A stretch of 64,000 bases of DNA. Origin: Sulfuricurvum sp. (lineage in GTDB: Bacteria > Campylobacterota > Campylobacteria > Campylobacterales > Sulfurimonadaceae). The translations under genes and the position numbers were made by a program. The notes below the pieces were generated by a model. That model worked only from the letters and a program-made list of their open reading frames with translations. It ran no database searches and was not told the DNA's origin. Of the stretch, positions 1 to 8,778 are shown one piece after another (position 1 is the first letter of the stretch; every line of letters begins with the position of its first letter). The stretch lies in contig NZ_JAQUHV010000003.1 of assembly GCF_028681615.1 (NCBI RefSeq), forward strand, positions 124,001 through 188,000. Direction: 5' to 3'.

Positions 1-105
1 GGTAGATACTTCTGTCCCTTTTTGGATCATTTGTTCTTGGCTTAAAGGTTCAGCCATGAGAAGCGATGAGATAAACAGGAGTGAAAAAAATGATTTTTGG
101 TTCAT
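1..105 (-). CDS. Secreted protein, N-terminal part only (cut by window edge)
   Basis: Thirty-five codons are visible, beginning MNQKSFFSLLFISSLLMAEP. This is a clear signal peptide: a Lys near the start, a hydrophobic run and an Ala-type cleavage site near residue 18. An AAGGATA ribosome binding site lies just upstream of the ATG. The rest of the gene is outside the window, so only export to the periplasm or envelope can be inferred. Confidence 0.7.
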   Translation of the reverse strand, partial: MNQKSFFSLLFISSLLMAEPLSQEQMIQKGTEVST

Positions 106-171
106 TTATATATCCTTATATTATAGTTAGCATAATTTTAACGGATTAATATTGATCTCGTCATCTGACAT

Positions 172-1056
172 TTAATCTAAATGTGCCTCTTCAGAATCAT
201 CATAAGGATCGAGATGGATAAGTGAGTATACGGTGTTGTCCGGAAAGAGGTTTTTAAAAGCCAGTTCGATTCGATCTCCGACCATATGGGCATCATAAAG
301 AGAGGTGCTGATGTTAAAAACGACATGAACACTAATATAAATTTCCGATCCTGACTGGCGTGTTCTAAGGTCATGATGACTGCTGATGTCAAGTTGGTTA
401 TTTAACACTTTATTGATTTTAGTGACACTTTTAGTATCCAAGGCAGCATCCAGAAGCATCAATATGCCCTCTTTTATGAGGGGAAAAGCAGAGTAGATCA
501 TATAGATACTGATACCGATCCCTAAAAGAGGGTCTATAAAGGTATATTCAGTAAAAGAGATCACGACCAAAGAGAGTAAAACCGCTCCGTTACTGAGTAA
601 ATCGGTTTTATAGTGCAGCGCATCAGCCTGAATGACCATATTCCCGGTTTTTTTGGCTACGAGATTTAGAAAAAAGACCAATCCGGCAGTGATGATGAGA
701 GATGCTATCATCACTCCGATAGAGATACTCAGATGATCAATCTCACTTCCCTGTACCATTTTAGAAATAGCGGTATATAAGATAAAAAGTGCCGAGAGGC
801 TGATAATCGTCCCTTCGATTACTGCAGCGAGTGGTTCGAGTTTTTTTCGACCGAAATTGAAATTTTCATCAGGTTCTTTATCGGAATTATGCAATGCAAA
901 ATAGTTAAAGATAGAAACAACCATATCGAGTAGGGAATCAATCGCAGAGGCTAATACAGCAACGGAACCGCTAATAATTCCAACGGTCAGTTTAAAGGCT
1001 ACCAATAAAAAGGCAATGGTTGTGGAGACAAGGGTGGCTTTTTTTTCTATACGCAT
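172..1056 (-). CDS. Cation diffusion facilitator family transporter (FieF-like)
   Basis: A 294-residue inner-membrane carrier of the CDF family, which exports divalent metals such as Zn2+ or Fe2+ against protons. The family layout is visible: several N-terminal hydrophobic segments, an intramembrane metal site made of a D-x3-D pair (SAIDSLLDM, about residues 38-46) and an HYKTD motif near residue 150, the FGRKKLEPLAA loop, and a C-terminal cytoplasmic domain rich in His and Asp. It is divergent from cmoB with about 55 bases between them. The metal cannot be told from sequence. Confidence 0.9.
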   Translation of the reverse strand: MRIEKKATLVSTTIAFLLVAFKLTVGIISGSVAVLASAIDSLLDMVVSIFNYFALHNSDKEPDENFNFGRKKLEPLAAVIEGTIISLSALFILYTAISKMVQGSEIDHLSISIGVMIASLIITAGLVFFLNLVAKKTGNMVIQADALHYKTDLLSNGAVLLSLVVISFTEYTFIDPLLGIGISIYMIYSAFPLIKEGILMLLDAALDTKSVTKINKVLNNQLDISSHHDLRTRQSGSEIYISVHVVFNISTSLYDAHMVGDRIELAFKNLFPDNTVYSLIHLDPYDDSEEAHLD

Positions 1057-1111
1057 GGTGCCATTTTAGCCTAATATAGATAAAATTTCGAGATTATTGC
1101 AAGGAGTCAAG

Positions 1112-2005
1112 ATGGATTTAAATGCGGTTCGGCAGGAACGTTCAAAATGGATGACATGGAAAAATATTGCTCCATTGCGGGATGCTTTGAATCATCTGCC
1201 GGATATCAATGCAACGGTCGATCTGGGAGACACGGTGAGCCTGAAAACCGATGCTACGGTTGATATTTCCGAACTTGAACGGATCGCACGTTTGATGATG
1301 CCGTGGCGAAAAGGGCCGTTTGATCTGTTCGGTCTGTTTATCGATACGGAATGGCGCAGCGATCTTAAATACAATTTTCTCCGTCCCCATTTTAATCTTA
1401 GCGGTAAAAAAGTGGCCGATATCGGGTGTAATAACGGCTATTATATGTTCCGATTTCTTGAAGATTCACCTGCAAAAATGGTCGGTTTTGACCCATCCGC
1501 CCTTTTTAAATCCCAATTTGATTTGATAAACCATTATGTAAAAAGCGATATCGTATATGAGTTGCTGGGTGTAGAGCACCTCCCGTTTTATGAAGAAAAA
1601 TTCGATGTTATTTTTTGTCTGGGGGTTTTGTACCATCGCAGCGATCCGATAGCCATGCTTAAAACGCTTCGTCAAGGATTGGAAGAGGGGGGCGAAGTGT
1701 ATCTCGATACCTTTATCATCGACGGGAACGAACCGGTTGCTCTTTGTCCGAGTGAGAGTTATTCGAAAATCACCAATGTCTATTTTGTTCCCACACTCAA
1801 AGCATTGGAAAATTGGTGTATTCGTGCCGGATTTACCTCTTTTGAAGTATTAGGGACGGTATTGACGACGTCGGATGAACAACGTAAAACCGATTGGATC
1901 GAATCGCAAAGTCTTGAAGATTTTCTCGATCCTGCCGATAGTACCAAAACAGTTGAAGGGTATCCCGCACCGAAGCGCGGATATATCCGGATTAAAAAGG
2001 GATAA
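1112..2005 (+). CDS. cmoB: tRNA U34 carboxymethyltransferase CmoB
   Basis: CmoB transfers a carboxymethyl group from carboxy-SAM to 5-hydroxyuridine at the tRNA wobble position, forming cmo5U. The 297-residue protein has the CmoB N-terminal region ([11 protein letters not shown]), the [14 protein letters not shown] segment and a Rossmann methyltransferase fold with [13 protein letters not shown] as the SAM loop, followed by [10 protein letters not shown] place the start at the ATG at 1112 because AAGGAG lies five bases before it; an upstream TTG at 1097 has no ribosome site. A hotdog-fold gene follows after two bases, so the two are probably co-transcribed. No cmoA is in the window. Confidence 0.93.
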   Translation: MDLNAVRQERSKWMTWKNIAPLRDALNHLPDINATVDLGDTVSLKTDATVDISELERIARLMMPWRKGPFDLFGLFIDTEWRSDLKYNFLRPHFNLSGKKVADIGCNNGYYMFRFLEDSPAKMVGFDPSALFKSQFDLINHYVKSDIVYELLGVEHLPFYEEKFDVIFCLGVLYHRSDPIAMLKTLRQGLEEGGEVYLDTFIIDGNEPVALCPSESYSKITNVYFVPTLKALENWCIRAGFTSFEVLGTVLTTSDEQRKTDWIESQSLEDFLDPADSTKTVEGYPAPKRGYIRIKKG

Positions 2006-2007
2006 TT

Positions 2008-2478
2008 TTGGCAAAAAACCGATCAGAAGAGTTGGAAGAAGAAACCCTCCAGCCTGTAAATCAGCAAACGTCGCTCAATACCCATGAGAGAATCAATACC
2101 GTTTACAGCGGCGAGATTATGCGATTGGAAAAAGGGTATGCGAAAGTAAGGTTGGAAACGAACGAAGTGATGCGTGCCGATGAAGTGGGACTGGTGCATG
2201 GAGGGTTTATTTTCAGTGCGGCAGACTTTGCTGCCATGGCAGCAGTTAATGAACCCAATGTCGTTCTGGCAGCGTGTAATTGTCTTTTTTTAGCACCGGT
2301 CAGAGTAGGTGACAGTGTTACGTTTGAAGCAACGGAACATCAAAAAGAGGGACGTAAACGCAATGTTACCGTTCGCGGATTCGTCCATGATATCAAGGTA
2401 TTTGAAGGGGAGTTTAAAACCGTTGTGACCGAGCGCCATGTGTTGCGTCTCGATCTGATGAAAAACGTCGAGGGATAA
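2008..2478 (+). CDS. Hotdog-fold thioesterase-like protein
   Basis: A 156-residue protein with a hotdog domain from about residue 30: GLVHGGFIFSAADFAAMAAVN fits the PaaI/thioesterase central helix, and LAPVRVGDSVTFEA the following strands. It is probably an acyl-CoA thioesterase or a non-catalytic hotdog protein; the substrate is unknown. The start is a TTG three bases after the cmoB stop, with AAAAAGGGA inside the cmoB end as ribosome site, so translation is likely coupled to cmoB. The first 30 residues are charged and poorly structured. The next gene converges from the other strand. Confidence 0.75.
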   Translation: MAKNRSEELEEETLQPVNQQTSLNTHERINTVYSGEIMRLEKGYAKVRLETNEVMRADEVGLVHGGFIFSAADFAAMAAVNEPNVVLAACNCLFLAPVRVGDSVTFEATEHQKEGRKRNVTVRGFVHDIKVFEGEFKTVVTERHVLRLDLMKNVEG

Positions 2479-2480
2479 TC

Positions 2481-3074
2481 TCAAATCGCCCTAAGCCAGT
2501 AGTCAACGTGCCGCTGTTCCGCACGAACAGAGGTCGGGTTCCCGTGCCCGGGATAGAGCGGCTTGTCGATCGTCCATGTTGCAAACCTTTTTAAGCTTTG
2601 GCGCATGGCTTCGCCATCCGAATAGGGAAAATCCCATCGTCCGATAGACCCCTCAAATAAAAAATCCCCGCTGAAGATCGCATCTCCGATTTCTATCATC
2701 GAACATCCGGGACAATGACCGGGAAAATGGTGGAATTTGATTTCAATCCCTTCAATAACAAAAGTTTGATCTCCGTCCACCTCAATATCCGGAGTTGAGG
2801 GTGGCAATCCGGGCATCCATGTACTGTTTTGGAGCAGCATGATATCCCCTTTTGGGGTATAGAGAGGGATATGTAATTTTTTTTGCAGTTCGCTGTTGCT
2901 CCATACGTGGTCAAAATGTCCGTGTGTATTGAGTATTGCCACCGGATTTGTGACATTTGCCATCACCCATTCGGTCGCTCCCATCCCAGGATCTATTATA
3001 AGGTCTTTTCCATCGATTTTTACGATATAACAATTCGTTTGATAGTCACCCATAGGGCGTTTGAGGATTTCCAT
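2481..3074 (-). CDS. MBL-fold metallo-hydrolase (glyoxalase II family)
   Basis: A 197-residue metallo-beta-lactamase-fold hydrolase of the YcbL/glyoxalase II type. The zinc-binding signature THGHFDHVW is near residue 60, the later ligands are HHFPGHCPG and FSGDFLFEGSIGRWDFP, and the C-terminal His is in LYPGHGN. The substrate may be a glutathione or other thioester, or a persulfide, but nothing here decides it. I use the ATG at 3074 (AAGAG upstream) rather than a TTG at 3095. A homologue also lies near nadE in Campylobacter jejuni, from memory. Confidence 0.87.
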   Translation of the reverse strand: MEILKRPMGDYQTNCYIVKIDGKDLIIDPGMGATEWVMANVTNPVAILNTHGHFDHVWSNSELQKKLHIPLYTPKGDIMLLQNSTWMPGLPPSTPDIEVDGDQTFVIEGIEIKFHHFPGHCPGCSMIEIGDAIFSGDFLFEGSIGRWDFPYSDGEAMRQSLKRFATWTIDKPLYPGHGNPTSVRAEQRHVDYWLRAI

Positions 3075-3116
3075 GACTTGGCTCTTTTTTAGCAAGATTT
3101 TAGCATAATTAATATC

Positions 3117-3932
3117 ATGGAACTTTACACAACACTTGAATCAATTTTGACCACTTCGGCACCGCAGGAAAAAATAGCTGCTTTTAGAGATTTTTATACG
3201 GCATATAAAAACGGTGAGATTACTCGTGAAGCAGACACGAAAACGACGGTTTTTACTGCTCCCTCTTACCGTGATTTTTGTACGGTGATAGACCCGAAAG
3301 AGGTCCCAAGACGCAATAAACTCGGTTCTCAGCAGGGGCAAACCTTACTGACTCATGCGATCGCCCATATCGAGTACAGTGCGATCGATTTAGCTTTGGA
3401 TGCGGTATACCGTTTCCGGGATTTGGGTGAGGAATTTGAGCGTGACTGGCTATCGGTAGCCGATGATGAAGTACGCCATTTTGAAATGATCGAGGCTCTG
3501 CTGCGGGAACTCGGGAGCTATTACGGGGAGTATCCGGTGCATGATGCACTGTTTGAAGCATCGATGCGGACATTGGATCTGCTTGAGCGAATGGCGGTAG
3601 TTCCGCGATATCTTGAGGCAAACGGGCTTGACGCAACCCCTTTGATACTGCAAAAATTGGCCCCTCACAGTTCCGATCTCATGGTTCAAAAGATCATTGG
3701 TGCTCTTCATATTATTTTAGATGAAGAGATCGATCATGTCCGAAAGGGGGACAAATGGTTCCTCTATGCGTGTGAACGTGAAGGCAAAGAGAGTACTTCG
3801 TATTTTGAGATCATCGAAAAACATTATCCCAACAGCTTTCCGCGAAGAATTGATATTAATTGCGATGCAAGGCGGCAAGCCGGATTTGACAAAGACGAAC
3901 TGGAAAAAATCGCATTTACAAAGTGTTTATAA
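3117..3932 (+). CDS. Ferritin-like DUF455 family protein
   Basis: A 271-residue all-helical protein of the DUF455 family. The ferritin-like di-iron pattern is visible: THAIAHIEYSAIDLALDAVYRF (E and H ligands, about residues 82-104), VADDEVRHFEMIEALL (EVRH, about 117-132) and LDEEIDHVRKGDKWF (about 203-217). Family members have been linked to tRNA hydroxylation or oxidative chemistry, but no function is certain. No Shine-Dalgarno is seen before the ATG; a CATAAT hexamer sits eight bases upstream, so the mRNA might be nearly leaderless. Divergent from the MBL hydrolase. Confidence 0.83.
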   Translation: MELYTTLESILTTSAPQEKIAAFRDFYTAYKNGEITREADTKTTVFTAPSYRDFCTVIDPKEVPRRNKLGSQQGQTLLTHAIAHIEYSAIDLALDAVYRFRDLGEEFERDWLSVADDEVRHFEMIEALLRELGSYYGEYPVHDALFEASMRTLDLLERMAVVPRYLEANGLDATPLILQKLAPHSSDLMVQKIIGALHIILDEEIDHVRKGDKWFLYACEREGKESTSYFEIIEKHYPNSFPRRIDINCDARRQAGFDKDELEKIAFTKCL

Positions 3933-3951
3933 CTTCGTTACCAAAATTAGT

Positions 3952-3957
3952 TATAAT
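3952..3957 (+). promoter_or_regulatory. Candidate -10 box for nadE
   Basis: TATAAT lies 33 bases before the GTG of nadE, in the only gap between the DUF455 gene and nadE. No convincing -35 hexamer is present at 16-18 bases, so this is a weak call. Confidence 0.3.
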
Positions 3958-3989
3958 GCAAATTGTTAATACTAAAATAAGGTTATGCG

Positions 3990-4790
3990 GTGGGTAAATA
4001 CGAGCTGATCAGCCGGTATTTGAGCGAATTTTTAAGTCAGGAAGTACTTAAAACCGGTTTGAAAAAAGTGGTTGTAGGTTTGAGTGGAGGGATCGATTCC
4101 GCAGTTGTTGCGGTATTGGCACACCGTGCATTCGGTGACGATCTCCTTTGCGTCAAAATGCCGTCACACTATTCATCCCAAAGTTCACTCGACGATGCAG
4201 ACGAGTTGTGCACACGTTTTTCTCTCCGCTCAGAAACCCGTAGTATTGAGCCAATGCTGCGTGCGTATGAAACTCCCGATATGTCACCGCTTCGGGTAGG
4301 TAATCTTTCGGCTCGATTGCGTATGGTGACACTTTTTGATATTTCCGCACGCGAAGGTGCTTTAGTGCTTGGAACCAGCAATAAAAGCGAACTGATGCTC
4401 GGATACGGGACATTGTACGGTGATTTGGCCAGTGCAATCAATCCTATCGGAGATTTGTATAAGACCGAGATATTTGAGCTGGCACGTTATTTAGGAGTTC
4501 CAGGCACTATCATCGATAAACCCCCTTCCGCAGATTTATGGGCGGGGCAAAGCGATGAAGAAGAGATCGGTTATCCGTATGCCGATTTGGACCGTGTGCT
4601 AAAACGTTACGTTGAAGAACGTCATACACGTGATGAATTGATTACGGATGGAGAAAATTCTCAATTAGTCGATATGATCATAACAAGAATTTACAAGAAT
4701 CAGTTCAAACGTAAAATGCCTGTGATAGCAAAATTGACGTCGCGAACCGTCAATCATGATTTTAATTACCCAAGAGATATAACCTTATAA
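3990..4790 (+). CDS. nadE: NAD+ synthase
   Basis: NadE makes NAD+ from nicotinate adenine dinucleotide, ATP and ammonia, the last step of NAD synthesis. At 266 residues this is the short ammonia-dependent form with no glutaminase domain. The PP-loop SGGIDS is at residues 32-37, followed by LGTSNKSELMLGYGT and the KPPSADLWAGQSDEEEIGYPY region that contacts substrate. The start is a GTG at 3990; the nearby ATG at 3985 is out of frame and runs into a stop. It opens a run of four genes (nadE, DegT-like, lpxK, argB) that touch or overlap. Confidence 0.95.
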   Translation: MGKYELISRYLSEFLSQEVLKTGLKKVVVGLSGGIDSAVVAVLAHRAFGDDLLCVKMPSHYSSQSSLDDADELCTRFSLRSETRSIEPMLRAYETPDMSPLRVGNLSARLRMVTLFDISAREGALVLGTSNKSELMLGYGTLYGDLASAINPIGDLYKTEIFELARYLGVPGTIIDKPPSADLWAGQSDEEEIGYPYADLDRVLKRYVEERHTRDELITDGENSQLVDMIITRIYKNQFKRKMPVIAKLTSRTVNHDFNYPRDITL

Positions 4791-4800
4791 AGGAAAAAAA

Positions 4801-5919
4801 ATGAGTATTCCGTTTTATCGTGTAGAAGTAGGTGGCGATGAGAGAGAAAAAATCGATGAAGTGTTTGACGGCGAAGCTCCGAATATCATTGCTGATCTAG
4901 AATCGGCATTTGAATCTTACATCGGTGCTTCTTATGCGTTGGCAACATCAGACGGTACTGCCGCTTTGCATTTGGCAATGTTGGCGATTGATCTTAAGCG
5001 CGGGGACAAAGTGTTGTGCTCGATCAACGCGTACCCGTCTGTTCCTGAAGTGGTTCGCCATTTCGATGCGGAACCGATCTTTATTGATATTAATCCGGAT
5101 ACTTTTACCATTGACTTGGACAAGCTCGAAGCCTATTTGAGTGAAAACAAATCCAAAAAACTCAAAGCGGTAATCGTATCGCATGTCGCCGGACAATGTG
5201 TTGATTTGGACCATTTATACACTATCGCAAAACAATATGACGTTAAAATCATTGAGGATGCTTCGGATGCATTGGGGGCGACGTATAACGGTCAAAAGAT
5301 CGGTGCTACGGGTGCGGATATTACCTGTTTTGATTTCAGTCCCCATTTGCGTCGTAATGTGTGTAACGGCGGAATGCTTGTGTGTGACGACGAAGAGATT
5401 ATGGAACGTGCGAAATTGTTGCGTAACCATGCAATGGTGATCGACGATGAATCGTTGGGTTACATTTATGATGTTACCGATATCGGAAGCCAATATATGA
5501 TGAGCCCTTTGGATGCGGCGACCATACTGGTTCAGCTTGAGAAACAAGATGACAATATCGAACGTCAACGTGAAATCGCCGAAATGTTCAATGAGCGTCT
5601 CAGCGAAGCGCCGCACATTAAACTTCCGGTAGCGAATGAAGAACACGCTTATTCTCTTTATATCATTAAAGTAGATAAAAACCGCGACTCTTTTGCACGC
5701 GAATTAGTAGCACGAGGGATTGAATGCGGTCTGCATTACATTCCATTGCATTTGTTGAGTTATTATAAGGCTAAGTATTCACTGCGCGTCAATGATTTTC
5801 CGATTGCGCTTCGTAATTTTCAACAAGTTCTCTCTATCCCTAATTATGCCGCACTCAGCGATGATGAGGTAGAAGAGATTTGTGACGCAATCTTGGATGT
5901 AGCTGCAACACGCGTTTGA
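4801..5919 (+). CDS. DegT/DnrJ/EryC1/StrS-family protein lacking the PLP lysine
   Basis: A 372-residue protein with the fold of sugar aminotransferases (aspartate aminotransferase superfamily). Recognisable parts are SDGTAALHLAM (residues 50-60, PLP phosphate binding), NAYPSVPEVV, and IIEDASDALGATY (150-162, the Asp that pairs with the PLP ring). The loop that normally carries the Schiff-base lysine, as in FSFHPVKHITTGEGG, reads FDFSPHLRRNVCNGG here (177-191), with Leu183 at the lysine position and Arg next to it. Normal transamination should not be possible. It lies between nadE and lpxK and its stop overlaps the lpxK start, so a lipid A or surface-sugar role is a guess from context only. 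Confidence 0.85.
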   Translation: MSIPFYRVEVGGDEREKIDEVFDGEAPNIIADLESAFESYIGASYALATSDGTAALHLAMLAIDLKRGDKVLCSINAYPSVPEVVRHFDAEPIFIDINPDTFTIDLDKLEAYLSENKSKKLKAVIVSHVAGQCVDLDHLYTIAKQYDVKIIEDASDALGATYNGQKIGATGADITCFDFSPHLRRNVCNGGMLVCDDEEIMERAKLLRNHAMVIDDESLGYIYDVTDIGSQYMMSPLDAATILVQLEKQDDNIERQREIAEMFNERLSEAPHIKLPVANEEHAYSLYIIKVDKNRDSFARELVARGIECGLHYIPLHLLSYYKAKYSLRVNDFPIALRNFQQVLSIPNYAALSDDEVEEICDAILDVAATRV

Positions 5920-6830
5920 AACGTTTTTGGGTCCAATGGGGTGAACGGTATTTTTATCACCCCTCGCTGATCCAAAAAATCCTCTCTTATCTGCTTTTAC
6001 CGTTAAGCTGGCTTTATTGTTTCATCGCTTATGTACGCTATCGTCGCAGCCGTCCGAAAGCGATGGGGATTCCGGTTGTGAGTGTCGGAAATCTTACCGT
6101 AGGCGGAAGCGGTAAAACTCCTGTCGTCAGCGAATTGGCAAAACAGTATGAAAAACCGGCGATTGTTTTACGCGGATACGGGCGCAAAAGTCGCGGGATG
6201 GTCGTGGTCAAAGACAAGTCGACTATTCTGTGCGATGTGATTAAAAGCGGGGATGAAGCGATGCTTTATGCCAAAAACCTTCCTAATGCCACGGTTATCG
6301 TCAGTGAAATCAGAGAACGTGGAATCGCCGAAGCCAAGGCTATGGGATGCGAAGTCGTATTTCTCGATGACGGATACGGCAAACATTCCATCGAGAAACT
6401 TGATTTGGTGATAGACGTAGCAACTCCGAACCGGTTTTGTCTCCCCTCCGGCGCCTATCGGGAACGGTTGTGGGGAGATAAGTGTGTCGTGATGCTGTAT
6501 GAGGGGAAATCGTTCACGCGATCCGTCAGTGTCACTCATCCAACCGATAAGATGGTATTGGTGACGGCGATCGCGCGACCGGAGCGTCTGGATAACTATT
6601 TACCCGAAGTGAGCGAAAAAATCTATTTTGAAGATCACCATATGTTTACGCAAGGGGAACTTGAAGCGATTATAGAGCGAACCGGAGCAACGAGTCTCTT
6701 GGTAACTCAGAAAGACTTTGTTAAAATGTCGTCCTTTAATCTCGCCCTCTCGTGTTTGGAACTCAGCATAGAGTTGGATGAAACGTTGATAAACACAGTC
6801 AAGGAATATACCGATGCAAAAAAAGATTGA
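5916..6830 (+). CDS. lpxK: Tetraacyldisaccharide 4'-kinase LpxK
   Basis: LpxK phosphorylates the 4' position of the lipid A disaccharide at the inner face of the cytoplasmic membrane. The 304-residue protein has an N-terminal hydrophobic helix (SYLLLPLSWLYCFIAYV, 24-40), the Walker A GNLTVGGSGKTP (58-69), VLRGYGRKSRG and VFLDDGYGKHSIEKLDLVIDV, all typical of LpxK. The start is a TTG overlapping the TGA of the previous gene. Its end overlaps argB by 17 bases. lpxB lies about 13 kb away in this window. Confidence 0.94.
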   Translation: MKRFWVQWGERYFYHPSLIQKILSYLLLPLSWLYCFIAYVRYRRSRPKAMGIPVVSVGNLTVGGSGKTPVVSELAKQYEKPAIVLRGYGRKSRGMVVVKDKSTILCDVIKSGDEAMLYAKNLPNATVIVSEIRERGIAEAKAMGCEVVFLDDGYGKHSIEKLDLVIDVATPNRFCLPSGAYRERLWGDKCVVMLYEGKSFTRSVSVTHPTDKMVLVTAIARPERLDNYLPEVSEKIYFEDHHMFTQGELEAIIERTGATSLLVTQKDFVKMSSFNLALSCLELSIELDETLINTVKEYTDAKKD

Positions 6831-7665
6831 TACTGTAAAAACCCTGATGGACGCAATGCCGTTCATCAAAGAGTTTCGCGATGAAATCGTTGTGATCAAA
6901 TATGGCGGTTCAGCTCAAAGTTCGGATGAACTCAAAGCTAAATTTGCACAAGACATCGTATTGCTTCATCTTGTTGGGGTCAAAGTGGTTATCGTCCACG
7001 GCGGAGGGAACCGTATCAGTCAGTTGCTCGGGGATTTAAAAATACCGACCGAATTTATTGACGGTGAACGTGTCAGTACACCGGAAGTGATGCGGATTGT
7101 TGAAATGGTACTCAGCGGAGAGATTAACAAAGAGATCACATCGTTGTTAAACTCATATGGGGCAAAAGCGATCGGAATTAGCGGGAAAGATGCCCATTTC
7201 CTGATGGCAAAACCGAAAGATGAAGCGAAATTCGGTCTTACCGGTCGTGTCGAAAATGTTAAATCCGATGTGATTCATAATTTGCTTCGCGAAGGTTTTA
7301 TTCCGGTCATCGCCCCTATCGGTGCCGATCCTATCGTCGGGCATCCGGGATACAATATCAATGCTGATCTTGCGGCTTCGGCAGTCGCGGCGGCTATCGG
7401 TGCATGCAAAGTAATCTTTATGACTGACACTCCGGGTGTGTTAAACAAAGACAAAGAGCTTCTCTCAACACTGAGTGAAGAGCAGGTAGAAGCGTTAAAA
7501 GCCGATGGAACGATTGTCGGCGGAATGGTTCCGAAAGTGGATTCATGTCTTGAAGCCGTGGATGCGGGGGTTCATAAAGCCCACATTATCGACGGGCGTA
7601 TCGAACATGCAATCTTGCTTGAACTCTTTACCTCTGAGGGTGTAGGGACACAAATTACTCTCTAA
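6814..7665 (+). CDS. argB: Acetylglutamate kinase
   Basis: ArgB phosphorylates N-acetylglutamate in the second step of arginine synthesis. The 283-residue protein shows VIKYGGSAQ near residue 28, VIVHGGGNRIS near 59, the GRV..NI...LL segment, and NINADLAASAVAAAIGACKVIFMTDTPGV, all expected for the amino acid kinase family. It begins inside the end of lpxK and is the last gene of the nadE run. No other arg gene is adjacent. Confidence 0.96.
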   Translation: MQKKIDTVKTLMDAMPFIKEFRDEIVVIKYGGSAQSSDELKAKFAQDIVLLHLVGVKVVIVHGGGNRISQLLGDLKIPTEFIDGERVSTPEVMRIVEMVLSGEINKEITSLLNSYGAKAIGISGKDAHFLMAKPKDEAKFGLTGRVENVKSDVIHNLLREGFIPVIAPIGADPIVGHPGYNINADLAASAVAAAIGACKVIFMTDTPGVLNKDKELLSTLSEEQVEALKADGTIVGGMVPKVDSCLEAVDAGVHKAHIIDGRIEHAILLELFTSEGVGTQITL

Positions 7666-7668
7666 TCT

Positions 7669-7967
7669 CTAAGAGATCGAATGGATCATTTTCACGTGGT
7701 TAGGAAGAGTTAGATCAGGATTGACAAGCAGTGCTGTACTCCAGATTCCAGCATCGATATGCAGCTCGCACGATGCGCTAAAAGCTCCAAACTGATAGTG
7801 ATACACCGCTCTTATTACGCCGTAGCGAGTGTTTTGGAACTGGTTGTATCACCGTTACCGGTGTAGGCTGAGAGTATTCTCTGCATCAAAATAGATTGCA
7901 GTTGTGAAGAGCCGGACGTTGTTACCGGAATAAGACTGTAAGGGGGTTGCCCAAACAGATCCGCCAT
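7669..7967 (-). pseudogene. Possible remnant of a decayed gene, two frames
   Basis: The gap from argB to the next gene (7666-8035) has no intact gene. On the minus strand two protein-like stretches overlap by 34 bases in different frames: 7815-7967 starts at an ATG without ribosome site and reads MADLFGQPPYSLIPVTTSG, and 7669-7848 reads RYGVIRAVYHYQFGAFSAS and ends at TAG. Joined by one frameshift they would make about 100 residues. I do not recognise the family, and open stretches of this size can arise by chance, so the call is weak. Confidence 0.3.
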
Positions 7968-8035
7968 TAATGGATTAAATGTGAAGTAAACAAATTCATG
8001 AGTATACTTTGGTAAAAAAGTGAAAGGAGTGTGAT

Positions 8036-8368
8036 ATGGAAATGTTAATCGGAATGGAATTGTTTTTAATTTTTATTGTCGTCGGTTTTTTTATTATTTG
8101 GGTATGGGCATTGATGGACATTATTACCTCAAAGTTCCAAGAGGATTTAATGCAGGTTGTTTGGCTTCTGGTCGTTTTTTTCCTCCCTTTTATCGGTGTT
8201 TTACTCTATCTATTAATTGGTCGGGCAATGAAATTAATACCGAAAGTGAAAGAAGAAGATCCGACCAATAAATATGATTTACTGGCAAAAATAAAAACGT
8301 TGTTGGATGACGGTATTATTTCTGAAGCGGAATTTGAAGCTGAAAAGCAAAAAATATTAAACAGTTAG
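8036..8368 (+). CDS. Small membrane protein with PLDc_N and SHOCT domains
   Basis: A 110-residue protein. Two hydrophobic helices (about 5-27 and 40-62) with FLPFIGVLLYLLIGR match the PLDc_N domain, a membrane module often found on phospholipase D-like proteins but here without the enzyme. The C-terminal LLAKIKTLLDDGIISEAEFEAEKQKIL is a SHOCT motif, a short oligomerisation module. AAAGGAG lies well placed before the ATG. Likely an envelope or stress-related inner-membrane protein; function unknown. Confidence 0.8.
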   Translation: MEMLIGMELFLIFIVVGFFIIWVWALMDIITSKFQEDLMQVVWLLVVFFLPFIGVLLYLLIGRAMKLIPKVKEEDPTNKYDLLAKIKTLLDDGIISEAEFEAEKQKILNS

Positions 8369-8391
8369 ATCACGATTAAAAGGGTGTCGTT

Positions 8392-8778
8392 ATGAGCTAT
8401 ATGAGCACTTTTAAAGTATCTTTTCGTCCGGTCATAGTACCTCTCATAACCATAGTCACGGCATCTTTTATGCTGATCGGATGCGCGTCGAAATGGGAAC
8501 ATCCGATTAAAAATGAAAAAGATTTTGCAGAGGACAAATATAAATGTGAGAAAGAATCGGCGACCCTCTATCCGCCCTTGATTTTGTATTCTCCGTTTCA
8601 AGCCGGTTATACGGCTAGTCCGGCACGATATTATCCCTACGGTTTCGGTTATTTTTCCAGAGGGTATTATTATCCTTCTTTGTATATGATGCCGGAAGAC
8701 TATAATGAAGCAAACCGAAAAAAAGCATTTCAATCGTGTTTAAATGCGCTTGGTTGGGAGTGGGAATTTAGGTGGTAG
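8392..8778 (+). CDS. Putative lipoprotein
   Basis: A 128-residue protein with a long N-terminal hydrophobic segment ending in a lipobox-like LIGC (Cys near residue 31), so probably lipidated after export. The mature part is rich in Tyr, Pro and Gly (YYPYGFGYFSRGYYYPS) and has two further Cys residues near 55 and 118 that could form a disulfide. AAGGG precedes the ATG at 8392; starts at codon 4 are also possible. Not a recognised family. It follows the PLDc_N/SHOCT gene after 23 bases, so the two may be one transcript. Confidence 0.65.
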   Translation: MSYMSTFKVSFRPVIVPLITIVTASFMLIGCASKWEHPIKNEKDFAEDKYKCEKESATLYPPLILYSPFQAGYTASPARYYPYGFGYFSRGYYYPSLYMMPEDYNEANRKKAFQSCLNALGWEWEFRW

